Source: Agrocybe praecox (Eukaryota; Basidiomycota; Agaricomycetes; Agaricales; Agrocybaceae). From it: a stretch of DNA of 64,000 nt. Numbering within the stretch: the stretch's first letter is position 1; every line of letters starts with the position of its first letter. The stretch spans positions 3,720,001 through 3,784,000 of the forward strand of contig OZ024842.1 of assembly GCA_964017145.1 (NCBI GenBank), in the 5' to 3' direction. Shown here piece by piece: positions 59,240 to 64,000 of this stretch. Both the position numbers and the translations under genes were made by a program. Under the pieces are notes generated by a model. The model searched no databases. It was not told where the DNA came from and was given only the letters and a program-made list of their open reading frames with translations.

Positions 59240-61999
59240 ATGAACGAAAACGAAACACTACCACAAGCCAATACTCACAATATCTACGGGGGTATTTTCT
59301 ACAGCACAACAGAGGGACAGATTACAGTTTACGCAGATAATCCAACCGAGAAGGGTGCGTGATTTACACCAAATAACTCAATATGGTTTACAGAGAGAAA
59401 CACCGTCTTCAGGAATTGACGTCCTTCGTGCCAAGGTTGCACCTGGCGCACATCACGATTCCGGAAAAGTTTACGAAAAACCCAAATGCCACCCAGGTAC
59501 TCGAGAGGCATTACTCAAAGAAATTATGAACTGGGTTAGAGCTCCCATTTGCTCGTACCCTATATTGTGGGAGCACGGTCCTGCTGGCTCGGGCAAATCC
59601 AGCATCGCCCGTTCTGTAGCTGATATGTGCAAAAAGGATGGACTGCTTGCGGCAGATTTCTTCTTTTTCCGAACAGACAACAACCTCAACAATTCCGAAC
59701 GTCTCATAGCCACTTTAGCATACCAAATCATGTTGGCTATACCTGACTTGCGTAAGGCTATAGGCGCAGCCACCCTTCGCGATCCTCTTATATTCTCTAG
59801 CTCGCTGGAGTTTCAGCTGCGGACATTACTCGTCCAACCCATCGCTGATGCAATCCCCATTGGTATCACTCCAAACGCACGACTCGTCATCCTCGACGGA
59901 CTGGATGAATGTGGCGACGGGAGAGCACAACAAGAGATCATATCAACATTAACCTATGCACTCACAAACCTATCGCTCCCATTCCGATTCATGCTTGCTA
60001 GTCGGCCTGAACAGAGCATCAGAGAGGCATTCAAACGCAAATCCACGAGCTCGTTGACATGGCAGCTCGTTTTGGATGATAAATATGAACCTGACGCAGA
60101 CATCAGACTATTTCTGAATGCAAGGTTTTCAGACATCAAGGCGACACATCCAGCAAGAAATCACCTCCCTTCTTCATGGCCCTCGGAAGACAATACAACT
60201 TTCCTGGTTCAGAAATCCTCTGGGCAATTTATATATGCTTCTACAGTGATGAAGTTCATCGAATCACGACATTGCCTACCTGACGATATGTTGGATATTG
60301 TTCTCAAACTGAAGCCTCTCCTCAACGGAAGTTCACCGTATGCGGAACTGGATGCTCTATATACTCGTATCTTTGAATCTGTCCATGATTTCGAAAAAGT
60401 GTGGCAGATATTTGCTTGTCTGATCTGCTCCGAAATTGAACCGACCAGCAAAATGGGAATACGTGACCGCCAATTTGAACTCACTCCTTCCAATATCGAA
60501 AGCTTTCTTGGCTTCCGACGCGGCCAACTTCAAGTCGCCTTAGTTGACCTGCATTCAGTGCTTCACATCCCAGAGGATCACTCATCCGATGCCATTCGCC
60601 TTCTTCATGCATCATTACCAGACTTTCTATGCGATGAAGAGAGGTCGGGCAAATTCTTCGTCGACAAACGGAACGCCCACGCTTTCTTGGCCCAGCGCTG
60701 TGGCAGTGTATTGATCTCAGGTATTCTATTCTTTAATCGTGTATTAGCCCTCACTCATTCACTTGTGCAGGAAATTTCTCTTCTTTCGTATCAGATGAAT
60801 ATCTGATTCACGGTTTTGTTATGCATTGCTCTCAAGCTGCGTTAACCCAGGAACTCCTGCATTTTTTACAGAGTTTCCGATTCAATACTTGGTTAGATTT
60901 GCGCTTCAGTCTCAGGGTGGTTTATCGTCCCTATGATGGATATGTAGGGAACGAGTTTCGTGTCGATGCGTTCGATGTAGATGTTCGATGCCTGTTGAAA
61001 TGGTTGAAGAGCCAGGTTGGTCATCCTACAGTTCAAGACCAGTCAAAAGCCAACGTCACTTTCATTTATTTCAGTCTCTGGATGGTCAACTATATTCGCA
61101 ATACATCAATAACTTTGATGAATGGCTGAGATCGCAACTTATCGGCATTTCTAAGATCCGTGGCTCTCATTACCTCTTTGCAAGCCTTGCCTTGAATAAT
61201 CACATCTATGAGTGGGACAAGCTTGAAAGTCTCATAAACCTCAGTTCAACCACTAATCCTTCCGACTATAACGCTTTATGCCATGCAGCTGCCTTGCTTC
61301 ATATGAGAGGGGGTAAACCACATGGTGAGGAAATACTACTTAGACTGTCCGATTCACCCGTATACCAGTTTTTTTGGGATAATACACGGGCTAAGGAGTT
61401 TTATCCGAAGAAATCTTGGTTCATAGACCTTGCAACATCGAGCATAGGTCCGAGTTTGGCGTATGACGACAATGAGTACGTCTTCGTTATTGACGCTTCA
61501 ACATAAAATATTATCTGATTGTTGAATTGATTTACATAGACCAATAATATGGATAACGCTTCAAAGGATCATAGATCATTTCCCAATGGATAGAGACATC
61601 TATAAACTTCTAATCGCAAAGCCAAATCGTCCCGAGCGCAAACCCCCGCTGCCGTTGTACGGGGTCATAGTCGATGAACTCGACGACCATGACTATGAAC
61701 CGAGAAATGCGTTCAGGAGCATTAAACAATTTATGGAGGTAAGTACACCATTCTAGTAAAACTACACGTCAATGGTTGAAACTTAAATCGCATATGTCGG
61801 CTAGGACTACGAATTAACACATCAAGAAGCACTGGAAAAAGAGGCCCTGCAAGACATTGCGATTGAGGGAAGCGATGACCAAAGAGCACTAGCCGAGACC
61901 CAATACGAGAGTCGCCCTGGAACGGCAAAGAAACAGATTTCGAAGATTTCCAATGTCATTTCCAAGTTGAAGTTCGTCTGGAGGAACAGAAACAGATAG
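59240..61999 (+). CDS. NACHT-type NTPase (fungal NLR-like STAND protein), copy B, intact, 825 aa
   Basis: Six coding exons: 59240-59354, 59398-60720, 60771-61015, 61075-61475, 61540-61738 and 61805-61999 (2478 nt, in phase). Intron 1 is only 43 nt. The ATG follows a leader intron with donor GTGAGT near 59178. The short N-terminal exon contains IYGGIFYSTTEGQITVY. The linker VAPGAHHDSG and KCHPGTREALLKEIMNWV is typical of Agaricomycete NACHT proteins. Walker A GPAGSGKSS lies at about residue 99 and Walker B LVILDGLDEC at about 201, followed by FRFMLASRPEQSIREAF. The C-terminal half is helical with no WD40, ankyrin or TPR repeats that I can see, and ends in a basic tail. NACHT proteins are signal-dependent ATPase switches; in fungi they act in self/non-self recognition and cell death. 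The role here is inferred. Confidence 0.88.
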
Positions 62000-64000
62000 A
62001 TAGCAATCTACATCTCCATCTGTGAATATTTATTTAGGTGTCAAGAAGCGATTTGTCGTGAGTGGTGTTTAAATACAAGAATGGATTGAATACGGTGAGG
62101 TTCACGTTAACGTTTACCCCTGAAGGCTCAGGCTCTATGACCTCTGATGCAATAACGCTAACTTGGTTCATGCGATTTCAGAAGAATGTTATTAACCGAT
62201 CACAATCTAGGTGGTAATCGAATGGTAAGTAATACATGGATAGACAATCCTCGCGAAGTAACTAAATAAAGATTATCGATGAAAATACCAAGGTTCCCTC
62301 GATGAGCTACGTCGTAGACACCTTCGGTTTTTGCTTCTGAATCCGTTGTTTTGAAATTGGGTTTCCGTGACCTTGATCTAGAGAAGATATATTGGGAGCA
62401 GCTGGCTGCAGAATATTTGTACTGCGTAGGTACATTTCCATTCTACGAAATGGGGGCTTTTTGAAGCGCTTGTTATCGTATAGAGATGAGTCCGATGTAG
62501 GAATTCTAGTAAATGCTGAGCGGACCATAAGTCGAAACGAAGGCAAAAAAGACAGACCTCTTTGTGGATTGGCTGGTCAAGTATGAAAGGCATATTTCTA
62601 CCAGATCTATGGACCACGACTTCTTTTTCTTCGCATAATACTCTTGCGCCAGCCCTTGATCTCAGAAAAATTGGCATAAAGGCGAATCTATCGTCTCATC
62701 ATTTATCGGGCAAGGTCTTCCCTGAACCAAGTATCAAAAGATCTGATGTGTTGGTAGCGGATTTTATCATCGGGGAACTAGAGATGGACTGTTATTTTTA
62801 TTTTTATTTTTAAAAAGCGGCAGTTATACACCACTTACTTCATTTTGTTGCCAAAACAGAAATTGGTTCACGTCAGTATCAGACGCATTCACGGTACTGC
62901 GATTCACGCTCTGTTCTGGTTGCCGTTGAGACAACCTCTGGGCAAGCCGCTCGTTCGATCAAGATACAAATTACAAGTCCTTCAGATAATTTGCAACGGC
63001 GCAGTTTTAGTGAAGCATATTGATAACTCAGTAGGCGCTCACCTTTCCGAAGTCTGAATGTCTCGTCCGCACATCGTTGGGCCAAAATTTGAATGAGCTT
63101 CTCCACGAAACGATCCAGGGTGGCGTCTAAGAAGCAAAGAAAGTAGTCATCGAACGAGTGAAAAAGGACGGGTTGGTGGATGTAGGTACCTTGAGAGTCG
63201 GCCTCGGACGTCATTGAGATGACTGTGCATTTGATTGTACACCTCAAGGCACCAAAAAATAGGTACGAGCTTGATTTTCTTGGTGAGATTCTGAATGGCT
63301 CCTGAAAGTACGTTGTGCTGAGTATTTCGGGCACACTAAGAACAGAAGTAAGCCAAGCCGATACGACACGAACACTCACATCACCTGCCACTGTGACGCG
63401 TACATATACGGGTCTCAAAATTGTACGCAATGCGAGGGATAGAAGATGTGCGACGCAGCGTGGACGGAGACAGTAAACCTCTTGAATATGACGTCATTGT
63501 TTCTAGAAACTTACCCGCGTCGTTGTCCCATCTCCTTCAATTCCACCCCTCCCTCATCATCTCAGAGCCAACTCCAAAGGTAGTCCAACCCCCATCTTCG
63601 TCCAATTCTTTCCCACCGTGTTGTACCATCCCTTTCGCCCGGAAAAGGGTTACATGATTAAAGTATCGACTATTACTGCCATCCCTTCCTCTGTCATTGA
63701 CGATGACAATCTGGATCCACGACTCGCCCTCGATAATCTCATTACCTCCACATTTCCTTTCTCTCCCTTGTGCTTTATCCGCTCACCGCAGCTCAAGCTT
63801 CCACAATCCCTTTGAATGCGGACGCTGATGTCGGCATATTGATTGGAATGACGTCCTCCACCAACGACGACTGGCCCCAGATCCTCCAAGAGCAACTACC
63901 TTGCCCGGATTATTCACTTAGACACGATGCTCCTGGTTGGCGCTCATCGTTCCTTGCGACTCGTCTTTTGGCGAACATGTTTTTATTCGTCGTCCCGCTG
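62000..64000. other. 3' part of duplication copy B, partial unassigned coding traces
   Basis: The stretch 63480-64000 (+) reads more protein-like than in copy A: FHPSLIISEPTPK, then KVSTITAIPSSVIDDDNLDP, NADADVGILIGMTSSTNDDW and APGWRSSFLATRLLANMF, in two or three frames that would need introns or contain frameshifts. The minus-strand exon-like block (VEKLIQILAQRCADETFRL, about 63055-63126) is conserved with copy A. I do not recognise either. Confidence 0.35.

Larger units (their letters stand above)
58568..64000 (+). repeat. segmental duplication, copy B (runs past window end)
   Basis: Collinear with 47991-53420 and still matching at the last bases of the window (CTTTTGGCGAACATGT), so the true right boundary is outside or at the edge. 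Differences from copy A include an inverted repeat ATGTCAC-AC-GTGACAT near 58638-58655, a non-homologous stretch of about 200 bp around 58880-59070, and a 12-bp longer stretch near 63880 (about CTCCAAGAGCAA). Confidence 0.85.

Noticed and set aside
47991..64000. transposon or LTR origin of the duplicated segment
   Set aside because: I found no terminal inverted repeats, LTRs, target-site duplications, transposase or reverse transcriptase in or around the copies.
1..64000. CRISPR arrays, prophage or bacterial operons
   Set aside because: No regular spacer-repeat structure and no ribosome-binding-site-led gene runs; intron-rich genes show the DNA is eukaryotic.

Overview
The window looks like nuclear DNA of a mushroom-type basidiomycete (Agaricomycetes). 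Nearly every real gene is cut by small introns (about 43-113 nt, mostly GT-AG, often with a CTAAC-like branch point). The gene families are typical of that group: BTB/POZ proteins, F-box/LRR proteins, NACHT-type NTPases, a membrane-anchored GH5 glucanase, a fungal MFS pair and a neutral ceramidase. There is no operon structure, no CRISPR array and no tRNA or rRNA that I can support. All gene models were built by hand: I joined exons only where splice sites and reading phase agree, and family names rest on recognised motifs, not on searches.

Layout. 1-7.1 kb: the last exon of a Thr/Ser/Pro-rich protein, a small two-exon protein, and two BTB genes tail to tail, the second with a hydrophobic C-terminal tail. 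8-9.3 kb: a type II membrane HtrL/YibB-like protein. 10-14 kb: a head-to-head F-box/LRR pair, one copy dead and one intact. 14.4-18.7 kb: two tandem 12-exon MFS transporters. 20.6-24.9 kb: a many-exon neutral ceramidase with two GC-AG introns. 25.2-25.8 kb: an unidentified protein. 26.4-28 kb: a TEA/ATTS-domain transcription factor. 28-32.6 kb: gene-poor. 32.7-35.6 kb: a nine-exon membrane-anchored exo-beta-1,3-glucanase. 35.6-40.9 kb: gene-poor. 40.9-43.3 kb: a divergent pair, pinin/SDK/memA-like splicing protein and an unusually short SRP72, sharing a 117-bp promoter. 44.3-46.2 kb: a histidine-phosphatase-fold protein that has lost its catalytic histidine and carries a 6-nt microexon. 46.9-47.5 kb: a small Cys-rich protein.

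48-64 kb: the most dynamic part. A segment of at least 5.4 kb is present twice in the same orientation (47991-53420 and 58568 to the window end). Each copy holds a NACHT-type NTPase gene of the fungal NLR-like (STAND) class. The second copy is intact (825 aa); the first is broken by a deletion of about 70 bp just after the NACHT region. Between the copies lie a decayed carnitine acetyltransferase pseudogene and a degenerate short tandem repeat.

How it fits together: the genes are mostly unrelated housekeeping and accessory genes. The clear evolutionary theme is duplication followed by decay (F-box pair, NACHT pair, MFS pair, BTB pair).
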